From assembly GCA_038373885.1 (NCBI GenBank), contig JAWZYV010019980.1, positions 806,001 to 870,000 of the forward strand: DNA of 64,000 bases. The letters run 5' to 3'. Positions 22,523 to 33,965 of this stretch are shown here, piece after piece; within the stretch, counting starts at the first letter, position 1; every line of letters begins with the position of its first letter. A program made the translations under genes and the position numbers. The stretch comes from Cheiracanthium punctorium (Eukaryota; Arthropoda; Arachnida; Araneae; Cheiracanthiidae). The notes beneath the pieces are model-generated. The model had not been told where the DNA came from, made no database searches, and was given only the letters and a program-made list of their open reading frames with translations.

Positions 22523-22833
22523 CAGGGGTCGATCCAGGAATTTTTTCCAGGGTCTCGTTTTTGTCAAAACTTCTTATTTTTGTAAGTTTCAACATCCATT
22601 CTTGGAAATTTTCATAGCAATTTTTGTCAAAAGTTAATTTAAAAAATATTATTTACAAAGAAATCAAAATACAGGGTAACATGCAAATAAAGGGTTGTTT
22701 TCGTTAATTGTATTTTCGTGAAGGGGTCATTTTAATCGATTGTACATTTGTGAAGGGGCCATTTTAGTAATAGATTGTAACTTTGTGAAAGGGTGGTTTA
22801 AATGGACTCAAATTTGGTCTGAATCGATCACTG
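22523..22833. mobile_element. hAT-like MITE (CAGGGGTCGATCCAGG ends)
   Basis: Left CAGGGGTCGATCCAGG and right (inverted) CAGTGATCGATTCAGA are matching termini. The interior contains three tandem copies of TTGTGAAGGGGYCATTTTA-like sequence at about 22717-22800. The 8 bp flanks agree only partly (GTTC..). A truncated copy of the right end is at 29487-29525. Confidence 0.6.
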
Positions 22834-22913
22834 GTTCTTGCGGGCAGTAATGATTTTTAAATTAGTAAAATACCGACGAGTGTAGAAAATGGTCAACTAT
22901 AATCCGTTCTTAA

Positions 22914-23268
22914 CCCTTTAATGCGCAGTGTTCCCACTCTGGGAACACCAAACTCTGACGTTTTGACTGTTGCCAGTCACGAAGAATAGATTTAATTTCT
23001 ATAAAAATAGTTGCGGATGACACAGCTCCACGAGAATGCTTTACGTCATTTCCCGTAAAAAAAATGTCACGATTATTTTTAACAGGACACCTGCTGAAAA
23101 ATGGAAGAATGAGAGAACAGCTGGACAGATTGCCCAATGCTGAAAAAAGGGCAGCCGTTGCCATCGCTCGACTTAACTATCAGCAAGATGGCGGACGATC
23201 GAAACGTTCATCATGTGCCACAGATCTAAAGACCCTTTTTTGGCGCAGTTGGCTGTGCCGGCACAACC
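22914..23268 (+). mobile_element. TTAA foldback family, left part (copy D)
   Basis: TTAA at 22910-22913, then CCCTTTAATGCGCAGTGTTC and arm 1. It stops just past the centre (GGCTGTGCCGGCACAACCA). Arm 2 and the right terminus are absent. Confidence 0.85.
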
Positions 23269-23269
23269 A

Positions 23270-24215
23270 TCTGTCGTGGCTGTCGTCGTTCTTAGGCAGA
23301 TAACCTTCGAGTAATTTTTTCTTAATACAGAATATAATATATATTAATCAAAGAAGTGAACGTAGCATTTAAAACTTTTTAACAGCAGCTCGAAAAATGC
23401 ATTAAAAAAAGAGTCATAAAGCTTTAAAGTAGATGTTCGAAAGCAATAATTTTGAAATTATTTTATTTGCTTCGTGATCGTTACACAAATGTGTTGGGAA
23501 ACTTTTATAATAGTTACGTTGCATGATTCATCTTAAATATTTATTCTTTTCTTTAAATGTGTCCCTAGACATCGATATATATTAAAAAATAATTGCATTA
23601 GAATAACGTTTTTTTTTCACATTATAATTAATTATGTAAAAATTGTAATTGATAATTAACTATCACATATAAATATCTTTTAGAATCATAGATAAAATAC
23701 GGGCATATTCAAGTTAAGCATCAAATACAATTTTATAACCACTTTTCATTCTGTGAAAGTTATTTCTACTATGAAATTGTCTTGATAGTGTTAATGATGT
23801 AGGCAAATGTCATGACCCTATAATTTTTCAAACAAGAAACGGCAGTTTTTGTAAAACTACCACATTCTGTTAATTGCATTAAATAAATGAAACTGCCATT
23901 CAAATGATAAAGAATAGATAATTAAATTATAAAAGCTCATTTCTATAACTTTTACAGCAGACTTTTTCGATAAAATTATTCAAAAATTCTTGCTTTGATA
24001 ATCGTCGGATACTTTAATATTGAAAGCAAAATTTAAGATCTAATTTAAATGAATCAAATAAAATTTTAATGAAGTATTTTGATTTTTTAATTTTATATTT
24101 TATAAATATTTTATTTTTGAGTCATGCGTTATGTGGGATTCGGCTTAAAAAATTTGATTGTGGCTGGCATCTATATATGTTGCAACATAATGTGCGAAAC
24201 TAACTTTCAAAATTA
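23270..24215. other. very AT-rich DNA, nothing recognised
   Basis: No ORF with recognisable features or repeat boundary. Confidence 0.6.
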
Positions 24216-26595
24216 TCTCTACTTATTATAAAAGAAGGTGTCTGTGTGTGTGTGTGTGTGTGTGTGTCTGTCTGCAGCGTTACGGACAAACGGCTACACC
24301 TAGAAACACCAAATTTGGTATTCGGGAAGATGTAAATATGTAGTTGTGCACCTCGAAGCGATTTTTTCAAAATTCGACCTAGATTTTTTTTTATTTTATG
24401 TTTTATGCGATTTTTGGCATTTTTTCTCACCTAATTCGTAATAACGGCGGAAATTACGCTCGCAGCAAAACGGCATTTGTATCATCGGATAGAGGAGAAA
24501 ATTTTCTTTTAAAAACAGTTTGTTCTGAATACTTAACCTGATTTACCGATTTTTAGGATTTTTTTTACTAAACATCTGCTTCGCGATTTTTTTTCGTAAA
24601 ATAATTTTAAAACTGTCGCATCTTGAATTCTATCCGTCATAACTTTTAGATATTTTGACAAATCGTGAAACATTCTTTTCTCCCTCTTTTAAAATAAAAA
24701 CGAAAAAATTATGTAAATTAGATGATTTTTTACGAATTTTAATGCAGCCTAATGTTTAGAATTTAATAGCATCAACACGATCTTACGCCATTCATTACAT
24801 TGCGATCACGGCACGAGAATTTATGTTCGACTGTTGCCACAGAAAGGATTAGAAAAAAGGGTTTTTTCAACCAATCGAGTTTTTAAATGGGATATCAGAA
24901 TTTCAATTCGCAAGTGAGGATCTATGGCGTCAAATGCTTTAAGATACCTAAAAATTACGCCATAATTTTAACTCATTTATTCCAGCTCTATTTTTAACAC
25001 AGGGAGACGATATTTTGATTAAAATTTACTGTAGAAATAAACTAAGAAATTCACGATTATTATTATTAGAAGTGGTATTTTAATCCGGTGCTTATTTAAA
25101 AATTGAAATGTTTTCACGGCGCTGAAAATGTTCATTTTAAAAGTTACAAAGTTCGTTTCAAAGCGCGATATATTAAAATTTTTCTATTTATTATTTTTAT
25201 TTTTGGCATTTAATTTAGCGCAGGCGTTGCCTAACATACGCATGCAGGTTGCGAGTATAGTTTTATTTTAACGTTGAATTACGTTCCTCCATAAAGGTCA
25301 CGCAAAGTTTTAATGATACCGTTTGAAAACAATTATGCGAAATATCGAAAGTAACTCCGAAATTAATCTACCGGGGTATCCTTTACGGCAGTCAAACAGT
25401 GACGTCATAAATTAAAAAAAAATGTGTGAAATTTGTAAACTCTGCAACTCTAACGCCCTGTCACAATTAAAATGGGAATAAGTAGCTCCTCGAGATTACA
25501 CAGTTTGATGTTTTTCAGGAGACAGGACTATGGAGGATATAAAAGATATCGCTATTGGATATTTAAAATGGCACCCCTTGGATATTTTCTCCCCACAGTA
25601 AGATGAAATGGTTTACGGCGCTAAATACGCCAATCTTATAAAACTATGTATAAATTAAATATATATGGAGAGTTTCCTTAATGGCAACCATTATGTGAAA
25701 TGATTATTATTTATGCTAATGCGTAAATTGCAAAGAATCGCCACAGAATCAAAAGATCCCATTGAGGCCAAATAATCTAAGCTGTTTCTTTTAAGGGAGC
25801 CTTGAAGAGGGAGAAGCGAGTATAGATAGTATTAATGTACGTAATAGGTAGTATTATTAGATTTGTAAATATAGTATGAATAAATCGCAATGTACCACGT
25901 TAATAAATATTTCATGAAATTAAAAGTGTTTATCCGTTTTTAACGGTTGTCTTACAACCAACTAAACGAAAAGTAATTCTAATTTGCGTTAATATATCCC
26001 GCAGTCATTTCAACAGAGGGGATTACTTGAACTTTTTTAAAAATGAAATTCTGTTTTGTCACATGCAGATATGATTTTAGTAGTAAAATATTCCTTTCTT
26101 CCCGTATGAAGAGCCGGTGCGCATCTATTTTAAAAACATCTCTTGAAAATAGCATAAATGAATTCAGAAGACCTCAAAACGTGTAAATACACCAAAATCT
26201 CGAAGTCGAATTTTTTTCATGATTGCAATACTTTCCTTATATGGTACATTTTCGGAAAGAAATAAATGGTGCTCCATTTCATGTAGTGTCTTAGGTATTT
26301 AATGCTACAACTTGAGCCTAAAAAACAGTATGATGTAGAAATAAGACATTTTGAAAGCCAGGAGTTCTCTGCAAACTATTAAGCTTTCCACTTTTTTAAT
26401 AGTGAATGACACTGACGTAGTTTTTTGAGTCATTATACTGCAATGATCAGGTTAGTACTCATGACACAAACTTTACAGTAAGAGTCAAATAATTTTGCTC
26501 TTTTTTTTTTTAATTCCACATCACGAATAATTTCGAATTACACATGTAAGGAAAATTTTCGTTTCCTACTGTGCGAAGAACGGGCACGCAGCTAG
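24216..26595 (+). mobile_element. non-autonomous Helitron, 2380 bp
   Basis: The 5' end is TCTCTACTTATTATAAAAG (preceded by A) and the 3' end CGCAGCTAG (followed by T), matching TC...CTRR termini with A/T insertion. A hairpin-like GTGCGAAGAACGGGCAC lies just before the end, and the GTGCGAAGAACGGG word is shared with the Helitron end at 1137-1150. A (GT)n tract at 24241-24266 lies near the 5' end. No Rep/helicase protein is present. A ~125 bp segment at 26145-26270 is also found at 43532-43656. Confidence 0.75.
24241..24276. repeat. (GT)n microsatellite inside Helitron 5' end
   Basis: TCTGTGTGTG... followed by TCTGTCTG, immediately downstream of the Helitron 5' terminus. Confidence 0.9.
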
Positions 26596-26749
26596 TGTAT
26601 AATAAATGTACAGTTAGAAATATGAGCTAACGGCCAGATCCGAGAGTATGGTATGAGAATCTGTACTTGTATTCATGAATGTTTATGTTTTTTAACCCTC
26701 TTTATTCATATAAACATCCACGTCCATGTATGGAGCTGTACTCGCCGGC

Positions 26750-28090
26750 AACTCGCCAGTTTTATGTAAGCCAACGATCTTTGTTGCAGCCAGATCGACA
26801 ATACTGTAAAAGTAGTTTTACAGGAATTTAAACATTTTCATTCTCATTATTCAGCAACACGGCCTCACCATGGCACAGTGGTTAGGTTACTGAAACTGGT
26901 AGACGGCCGAAGTGTGAAGGTCCCGGGTTCGGATCCCATTGCGCGGCTGTTGATCTAACGGTCTGGAGTTTTGGTAAGTTTTCTCCAGATGTAACGCGAA
27001 TGCGCGGTAGAACCCCTTAGAAAGTCCTCCTACTAAGGCACCCCACATCCTTGCCAGATTTCCCTTGCGTAGCGTTGCCAACATTACAGAAACCAATGTT
27101 CAGTAGCATTGTAAAAGTTATCTCAAGCTAACATGAGTATATTTAATAAATTGTATTTGTAAAATTAAAATAGAAAATATATGCTGTAGCAAAAATATTC
27201 AATCTCTGTGATGTCTAAACGAAGTATGGTAGTTAGAAGTGTACACTCGGGGATAGAGTTTTTAAATTCCAGCAGATAGCCAGTTTTGTGTAAGCCATCG
27301 ATCTTTGCTGCGGTCACAATGATAATGCTGTAAAAGTAGTTTTACAGGAATTTAAGTATTTTCATCGTGTCATTGGTCAGTAACACTGTAAAATGTTATC
27401 ACAAGCTAGCATGAGTTTATTTAATAAATTATGTTAGTAAAATTAAATTAGAAAATATATGCTGCAACAAAAATATTCATGTTCTGTTATGACTTAATGA
27501 AATATGGTAACCAAAAGTACCCACGGGGACCGAAATTTTTAAATTCCGGCAAATCGTCAGTTTTGTGTAAGCTATCGACCTTTGCTGCGGACACAATGAT
27601 AATGCTGTAGAAGTAGTTTTACAGGAATTTAAGCATTATCTGCGTGTTAATACACGCTAACACTTTGAAAGTTATCTCATACAAACAAGAGTTTATTTTT
27701 TATACACTGCAAATATAAAATTAATAATAATAATAATAATAAACAATTTAAAAATAATATTCATTCTGTGGTGTGTCTACGTGAAACATCGTAATCAGAA
27801 GTATCCACCTTTTTAAATTCCAGCAAATCAGCTAGTCCATCCAGAATTTTGCTGCGGGCACAGTGATAATGCTGTAAAAGTGGTTTTACAGGAAGTTAGA
27901 CATTCTCTCCATGTTGCTACTCCGTAACACTGTGAAAGTTATATTCATTCATTCCAATATGGGTTTATTTTTAAAATATTATTTTTATTTTATTTGTTCT
28001 CTGTAAAGTAACAAAAATAATTATTCTCTGGTGTGATTATATTAAATACGCTAATCAGCAGGACTTGTGTAAATTAATTGTCGAAGAAAT
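26750..28090. repeat. tandem array of ~267-277 bp units with conserved hairpin
   Basis: Each unit carries CAGTTTTGTGTAAGC-like sequence, CTTTGCTGCGG, and a hairpin CTGTAAAAGTAGTTTTACAG at 26804, 27328, 27605 and 27872, then GGAATTTAA and GTTATCNCAAGCTAACATGAGT. Hairpin spacing is 277 and 267 bp. The first interval is 524 bp because it holds a SINE. Units are diverged, but the 8 bp stem is kept (one mismatch in unit 3; the loop changes in unit 4). Confidence 0.8.
26861..27093 (+). mobile_element. tRNA-derived SINE inserted in the ~270 bp array
   Basis: The tRNA-like head has A box TGGCACAGTGG (26871-26881) and B box GGTTCGGATCC (26926-26936), then a body GGTAAGTTTTCTCCAGATGT, AACGCGAATGCGCGGTAGAA, and an end GTAGCGTTGCCAACA. 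Flanking TTATTCAGCAACAC and ATGTTCAGTAGCAT resemble each other and the uninterrupted unit 2, so they represent a decayed target duplication. The closest relative here is 61787-62034. Confidence 0.8.
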
Positions 28091-29485
28091 TGCAAATCTT
28101 GCAATCCCCCACCACCAATATTAATGGGGATATTATTAATTAATCCACTTATTTAAAGAAATTATTTTGATTTGGACTAGGGAAAAACTGTAAAAAGCAA
28201 TAAAACTTAAAGAACAAAAAGTAAGTTTTTTTTTTTATCCAGAATCTCGCTATAGGTTATATTATAATATAAAGTCGCGATCAAATTTTTGAAAATTTTA
28301 AATTATTAATTTGAATGCCTAGCAGCATAAATAAAAAGCTAAATTAGTTTTTATAAATAGGCGGAGATGCACATACAAGTCTATTAATGTTTTAATTACT
28401 AAAAATTATAGATGACTAAGATAAACACATAATATTTAAAAAGATAATAACTGAAAAGGAAGTACACAAAATATATTTCCTATAATTATACAAGCCGTTT
28501 AAAATACAAGGCAGAAAATAATGTAGAACTAACCTATTTTGATTTATTAAACGTTTTTATTTGCAGTTTTACGAAATATTTCCTATCATATATTTTTTAA
28601 TTAATTAACTAAAATCTACATAAAAGTACACAAAAGCATCCATAAAATACGCCGTCTAGCGTCTTTTAATTCTACGAAGTGATCTGATCAATAGACTCTC
28701 CTCTCTTTGATACATTATATTCTTCTTTTTTATATATCTCAAGATTTGCTTCACGGCTTCTGATCATTTATGCTGTCAATAAATTCAAGCCCTTCTCAAG
28801 GCTCCCAAGGGGGTCCAACTTTTCTTTGGCGCTCATTTTGGCGACGCCTTTTCCTTTCTTTTAATCTCGTAACCCTGTCGGTCAGCACTAACTTCATCAA
28901 CAATCTTGGGCTCTCTTATTTTTATTCTTTTGCTTATTTCCTTCCTCTGGCTCGGGGCCCCAGTGTTCCACTACCACCACCGCCCTACTCCCCCCCCCCT
29001 TTTTTTCTTCCCTTTTTGCTTTTCTCATTATGTCTTATTTCCAAGCTTCTTCAAATTCTCGTCTGGCAGCGAGTCATCCCCCCCCTTCCTTCGACCCCCC
29101 TTCGCTCCCGATCTTTTTCCCGAAAATTTCGTGTCGTATTTCTATCGGCTTTTACAGGAGTTTTGAGTACTTGGAAAGCACTAAAAATAAGTTTTGATCA
29201 GAAGCGACCGTGGACTCGCTGTGCAATAAAGAAAGCCTGATGGTTTTTGTTTTCTGATATCTTTTCGACGCCCGGAGGCAAAATTTTCATTATCGAAGGC
29301 CCGTACAATTCCTGGGAATTTTTCTTTTGTTTCCCTCTTCCTGTAAAACTGCTCGCGATTTATATGGAATCTTCAGATCACAGTATACTAAGGACTTGAT
29401 GAACTACAGGGTTTTTAGTCATTTATAAAGGACTGTTGTTTGTGGGAATGGAATATACGGATAACTATACCCAACATTATTGCCT
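28091..29485. other. AT-rich then pyrimidine-rich DNA, nothing recognised
   Basis: 28770-29240 gives a 156-codon frame, but it is a C/T-rich low-complexity translation (Pro/Phe/Ser runs) without domains. I do not call a gene. Confidence 0.5.
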
Positions 29486-29486
29486 G

Positions 29487-29525
29487 CAAGAACCAGGGAT
29501 CGATTCAGACAAAATTTGAGTCCAT
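29487..29525. repeat. fragment of the 22523-22833 hAT-like MITE, right end
   Basis: AGAACCAGGGATCGATTCAG and the following ~20 bp match the reverse complement of 22795-22838. A foldback element is inserted directly after it. Confidence 0.7.
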
Positions 29526-29529
29526 TTGA

Positions 29530-29940
29530 CCCTTTGAGGCGCAAACCATTCCCAATGCTGAAAAAAGATGGCTGTGCGCACAGCCAGCTGTTGTCAAAAA
29601 AGGGTCTCTAGATCTGTGGCACGCGATGAACGTTTCGATCGTCCGCCATCTTGCTGGTAGTTAAGTCGAGCGATGGCAACGGCTGCCCTTTTTTCAGCAT
29701 TGGGCAATCTATCCAGCTGTTCTCGCATTCTTCCATTTTTTCAGCCGATGTCAGTGCTGTTCAAAATAATCGTGACCATTTTTTGACGGGAAATGACGTG
29801 CTTAAAAAGTAAAGGAGTCTCGTTGAGCTATGTCACCCGCAACCTTTTTATATAGAAATGAAATCCATTCTTCGTGACTGGCAACAGTCAAAACTTCAGA
29901 GTTTGGTGTTCCCAAAGCGGGAACACTGCGCGTTAAAGGG
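29530..29940 (-). mobile_element. TTAA foldback element, arm 1/2 partly deleted (copy E)
   Basis: The reversed element begins CCCTTTGAGGCGCAAACC after TTGA (29526-29529). It ends in GCGCGTTAAAGGG before TTAA (29941-29944). The right arm is mostly deleted: AAAAAAGATGGCTGTGCGCA jumps to the centre. The left domain is complete. Confidence 0.85.
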
Positions 29941-29944
29941 TTAA

Positions 29945-30851
29945 AAATGACGAGGCTTATACGTCCGCTACCGCTGCGTTCCGATTTCAAATTCGTCCCG
30001 AGATCAAAATGAATACGCAAAATTCAAGAAGAGGAAAGGGTAAAATTCCTTTCCACACTAAAAATTCCTCGGTTTAGCTCCCTGGGCATTTTAAACAAGT
30101 TTTCACTCGGCGCTCCAGATGATTGGACAGAGCGTCAGTGGAGATTTATCGTGTCCGCTCTGACGTAACACGGCTCGTTAAGTCCATTTCGCGAAAGTGG
30201 AAGGACAGAAATTGCCTAAAACGAATGGATGTATGATGCTTAATCAAGGGACCGCTTCATACGATCGGACAGTCGGCCATTTAGTTGGGAGACCCTTGAA
30301 TTATTCTGTGGTCTGTCAAAACCTTTTCTCCTTGAAATTCGGAGGAGTAATGATGTTTCAGCCGTTTTGCTTCTGATTTTGAAGAAGTTTCTTTAGCAAT
30401 AGGGTGCCATTTCGCTCAGTGCGAGAATTTTGTCTACGTATTTTTTTCTGCGCTATTTTGTCTATGGGATCATGCCGATTTTTAAAATAATTCCATAATT
30501 TCGAAATATTTAACTAGTTATAATTCATGATGTCTACGTCCAAAGGCTTCATTTGAACATTTCCAAATACACTGTCATCAGAAATCGATCAATCGCCTAT
30601 CCACTACGAAATATCCGAAAAATTAATTCTAGAATTATCTTCCTCAGAACAAAAATTTCAGTCTCATGTTCACATGTTATTTCTTTTCCTCCTCTAAACT
30701 AAAGCCTAACAGCATTCATATTTTACCAACTCTTCCGGCAAGGGAGGAAAAAGACACAATTGTATAGCGCATCTGAACTCGTCTACGAAAGAATTTGGGA
30801 TATGATATGCAAAAGATTGGAGCTCTTGTTCTACGGCTAATCGTTTCTGTG
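29945..30851. other. intergenic DNA, nothing recognised
   Basis: 29960-30310 is GC-richer than the surroundings but yields no recognisable protein. Confidence 0.45.
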
Positions 30852-30855
30852 TTAA

Positions 30856-31425
30856 CCCTTTAACCCTGTTGCCAGTCACGAAGAATGGATTTCATTTCTA
30901 TAAAAAATAGTAGCCGGTGACATAGCTCAACGAGAATCCTTTACTTTTTAAGCACGTCATTTCCCGTAAAAAAAATTGTCACGATTATTTTTAACAACAA
31001 TAACATCTGCTGAAAAATGGAAGAATGCGAGAACAGCTGGATAGATTGCCCAATGCTGAAAAAAGGGTAGCCATTGCCATCGCTCGACTTAACTACCAGC
31101 AAGATGGCGGACGATCGAAACGTTCATCGCGTGCCACAGATCTAGAGACCCTTTTTTTGACGCAGCTGGCTGTGCCGGCACAGCCAGCATCATCTCAGAT
31201 TATTCATCTGATTAATCAGTCGATAATGCGAGAACAGCTGGATAGATTGCCCAATGCTGAAAAAAGGGCAGCCGTTGGCACAGCCAGCTGTCGTCAAAAA
31301 AGGGTCTCTAGATCTGTGGCACGCGATGAACGTTTCGATCGTCCGCCATCTTGCTGGTAGTTAAGTCGAGCGATGGCAACGGCTGCCCTTTTTTCAGCAT
31401 TGAGAAAGGGTTGCGCCTCAAAGGG
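30856..31425 (+). mobile_element. TTAA foldback element, full span with internal duplication (copy F)
   Basis: TTAA at 30852-30855 and 31426-31429. The left end has lost about 45-50 bp (CCCTTTAACCCTGTTGCCAG joins the terminus to the GTTGCCAG block). Arm 1 lies at about 31049-31160 and arm 2 at about 31280-31405. Between them is a second copy of ATGCGAGAACAGCTGGATAG plus the start of arm 1 (31227-31277), placed beside an unrelated 40 bp. Confidence 0.85.
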
Positions 31426-31429
31426 TTAA

Positions 31430-33112
31430 GTGGGATACGTTCACACAGACGTCACACTAAAACTAGATAAAATGGATATTTCCATCAAAAAATGAATGGC
31501 GAAAATTTTCACTTAAATTTCGTACAAGGAACCAAAAATTAGTCGAAATGGTTTTTGCTTTTTTTTCCGATGTACTTTCGCTCATTCTAATAATTGAGGT
31601 GTGTGTGTGTGTGTGTGTGTGTGGGGGGGGGGGGGGGGTAGGGTAAGAATCATGCGAAAAACACAAACAAGTTCGTATCGTAAACTCTTTTCAACTTTAT
31701 TGCATAAGAGTTATAAACTAAAAAATTTGAAAATTCATCGAAATGTTTATCAATCTTTAAAATATAGGCCATTTTGTGGTTAAATCAATTTTATAAATCT
31801 TAAATTCATACCGCAATGATATTTGCTTATTGCTTTCGCTTATGTTTTACGCTGCTGAAACCGTTATGTAATTCCTTCGTGACTCTTTCATGTCAATGAA
31901 TCACATTTAATTTAGGAATAGATAAAATAAAATTTGTATCTCAGAATCAGCAGGATAAACGAAAATTTAAAAATATTTCTTTATACCTAAAACAAAATAT
32001 CAAATTAAAATTTATTATGCAGGTTTGTATTTGCATACATACTTACTTGCATAAATCAATGGGGAATGAAAAGAAAGCTATAAAATATAAATTGAATTTT
32101 ATAACCGCTTCTTATTCTGGAAAATTAACTTGCATTATAAAAGTTTAATTTATCTTATTAATCTTGTTTGCATAAGCCTTTTAGCGAAACCCCAAAAAAT
32201 CATTTTCAAGCATATGATATCTGCCTTATATCTTAAAAGTATATTGGCAAGAATTTGAATTATTTGTTTAAATAATAAATTATGCAACGTTGAAACAATC
32301 TCAAACAAAACGAAGAGTTATAGATAAATTGCGTGCATATTGAGTGAAATAAAGAAAAAATCAAAACCCATAACAAAGCTATAATCCCATTCGAAATCTT
32401 AACTTTCTTCTTAAATATTTGTTTTGCGAAAATGACAGAAAGCATCTAGCTTTTTTTCCCCTCCCTATTTAATATTTAAAAAGCCTCGAAATGGCATTTT
32501 AATGTTCCTTCTTTTTTTATTTTGATTTTCTTTTTCTTTTTAAACCCCCGACATATTTAATTCGAACGTCATAAGGGAAGCAACCGCACTCCATTTAAAA
32601 ATAAAGAAACTCTTTTATCCAAATAATAAATTGACTTCGCGATTGCCTATGCAAATAAAACTTATGACTGCTTCAAAAGACTTTGGCGGTATTATTCATA
32701 AGATCGATACGATATGCTTCTGTTTTATTAATTCGCAATCCTATGCTCCAGTGAGTACTTGGGGTTCAATTTGTCTTCTCTGATGGGGCAATAAATTAAA
32801 AAGCATGAAGGCAGAGATAACAAACCACAACAGAATGCATTTATTTTTCATTTTATTTGTTTCGTTTTTGTGTAATCTTTTTTGTAATAACCGAAATGAA
32901 AATCTAATTTACCCCCCGTTTATTAAAAAAAAAGGGAATAGAATAATGATTTAAGTATATTCTGTGGTGCGTGAATCTGAATTCTCTGAATGAATGCTTC
33001 TAGTCGTCTAAAGACATTTTAGAGGGCATTTTTGTAATTAATTTTTCAGAGGTTTGTTGTTTATTAATATGACTTTTTACTAATATGCATGAATCTCACC
33101 CATCGTAAAATC
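31430..33112. other. AT-rich DNA with a (GT)n(G)n tract, nothing else recognised
   Basis: (GT)n then a G-run at 31599-31638. The rest is AT-rich. Short frames have no support. Confidence 0.5.
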
Positions 33113-33284
33113 TACAGGTTGTCCAGCAAAGGGCATACTGATTTCAAAGTTTAAATCTCAACAAATATTATTATTATTATTATTATTATTATGATTATTA
33201 TTATTTAAAAAAGAAAGAAAAGAAAACCGACTTTAAATTACATTGCCATAACAAAAAATTATTCCCGCTCTAAATTAGATGGGC

Positions 33285-33405
33285 TTGGCGAACTCTCGCC
33301 AAATATAGCAGATATCGCCAAGCGGAATTCAGTCTTGGGGGGCTTACTTTTAGACACCAAACTTGGCGATAAATTGTCAAAAGTGGCCAACCTTGGCGGT
33401 TTTTA
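33285..33405. repeat. CGCCAAG/CTTGGCGA dispersed repeat
   Basis: Several CTTGGCGA and TCGCCAA words in both orientations. Related to 12830, 19060 and 34975. Confidence 0.5.
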
Positions 33406-33849
33406 ACATCAAGACTAGCGTCGTTACTGGCAGCCCTTTAAGCAATGATAACACGATACAGGTTACTTGATGGGTTACTTTATGGTGTTATTTTACAAAG
33501 TTTTTTATTATTTTATGTTTTAAACACTAGTTATTTTGAGCGTTTTTTTTTTTTTTTTTTACCATTGGTTTAAAAACACAGTTTTTTCGCATTTTCGGGA
33601 TGATAATATCACCAGAACGTGGCCAAATTAATATAGGACCACCCCTGGGCTATCCCCTTTCCAGTAAAAAAAGAATTTTTGAAATCGGTCCACTCAGTGA
33701 AAAGTTATCGTTGCACATACATTTAAAAAAAAAAAAAAAAAAAAAAATTACACGCGTTGAACGGTATATTCCTTATGTAAGCTGTAAAAATTTTATGCAG
33801 ATGTTTCGAAGTGGTAGTTACAAGAACCGCTAACAGAAGACGTTGTAAT

Positions 33850-33965
33850 CGTATGCCTCCATATTCTCCCGATCTGACTCCTTGTGACTGCTTTCTGCTG
33901 GGCACATTCAACGATACTGACTACCAGAATCATCCCAACACGTTGGACGAACTTGAATCGCCGAA
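33850..33965 (+). pseudogene. mariner-type transposase C-terminal remnant
   Basis: The frame reads RMPPYSPDLTPCDCFLLGTF then NDTDYQNHPNTLDELE. YSPDLTPCDxFL is the hallmark around the third catalytic Asp of mariner-type DDD transposases, and the 'NP.TLDEL' segment follows as expected. About 40 residues are recognisable. The N-terminal DNA-binding part and the first two catalytic residues are not seen, and the frame then runs into unrelated residues. A dead remnant. Confidence 0.7.

Larger units (their letters stand above)
21285..22905. repeat. old minisatellite (AATAACCATTTTCA) interrupted by insertions
   Basis: The core AATAACCATTTTCATAnTnnTnAA and a TAGNCACACTA-like block recur at irregular 70-100 bp spacing from 21305 to about 22500 and again near 22850-22905. 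It is split by the SINE at 21772-21999 and the hAT-like MITE at 22523-22833. Confidence 0.55.

Noticed and set aside
26861..26945. tRNA gene
   Set aside because: A and B boxes are present, but the cloverleaf is not convincing and the sequence continues into a SINE body shared with 61787-62034.
28770..29240. 156-codon open frame
   Set aside because: Pyrimidine-rich DNA gives Pro/Ser/Phe/Leu runs. An overlapping frame is also open, and no domain or splice context is evident.
31025..31360. Open frames beginning MREQLDRLPNAEKR in copies D and F of the foldback family
   Set aside because: They are translations of the palindrome arm. The frame differs or breaks between copies, the opposite strand is equally open, and there is no domain.
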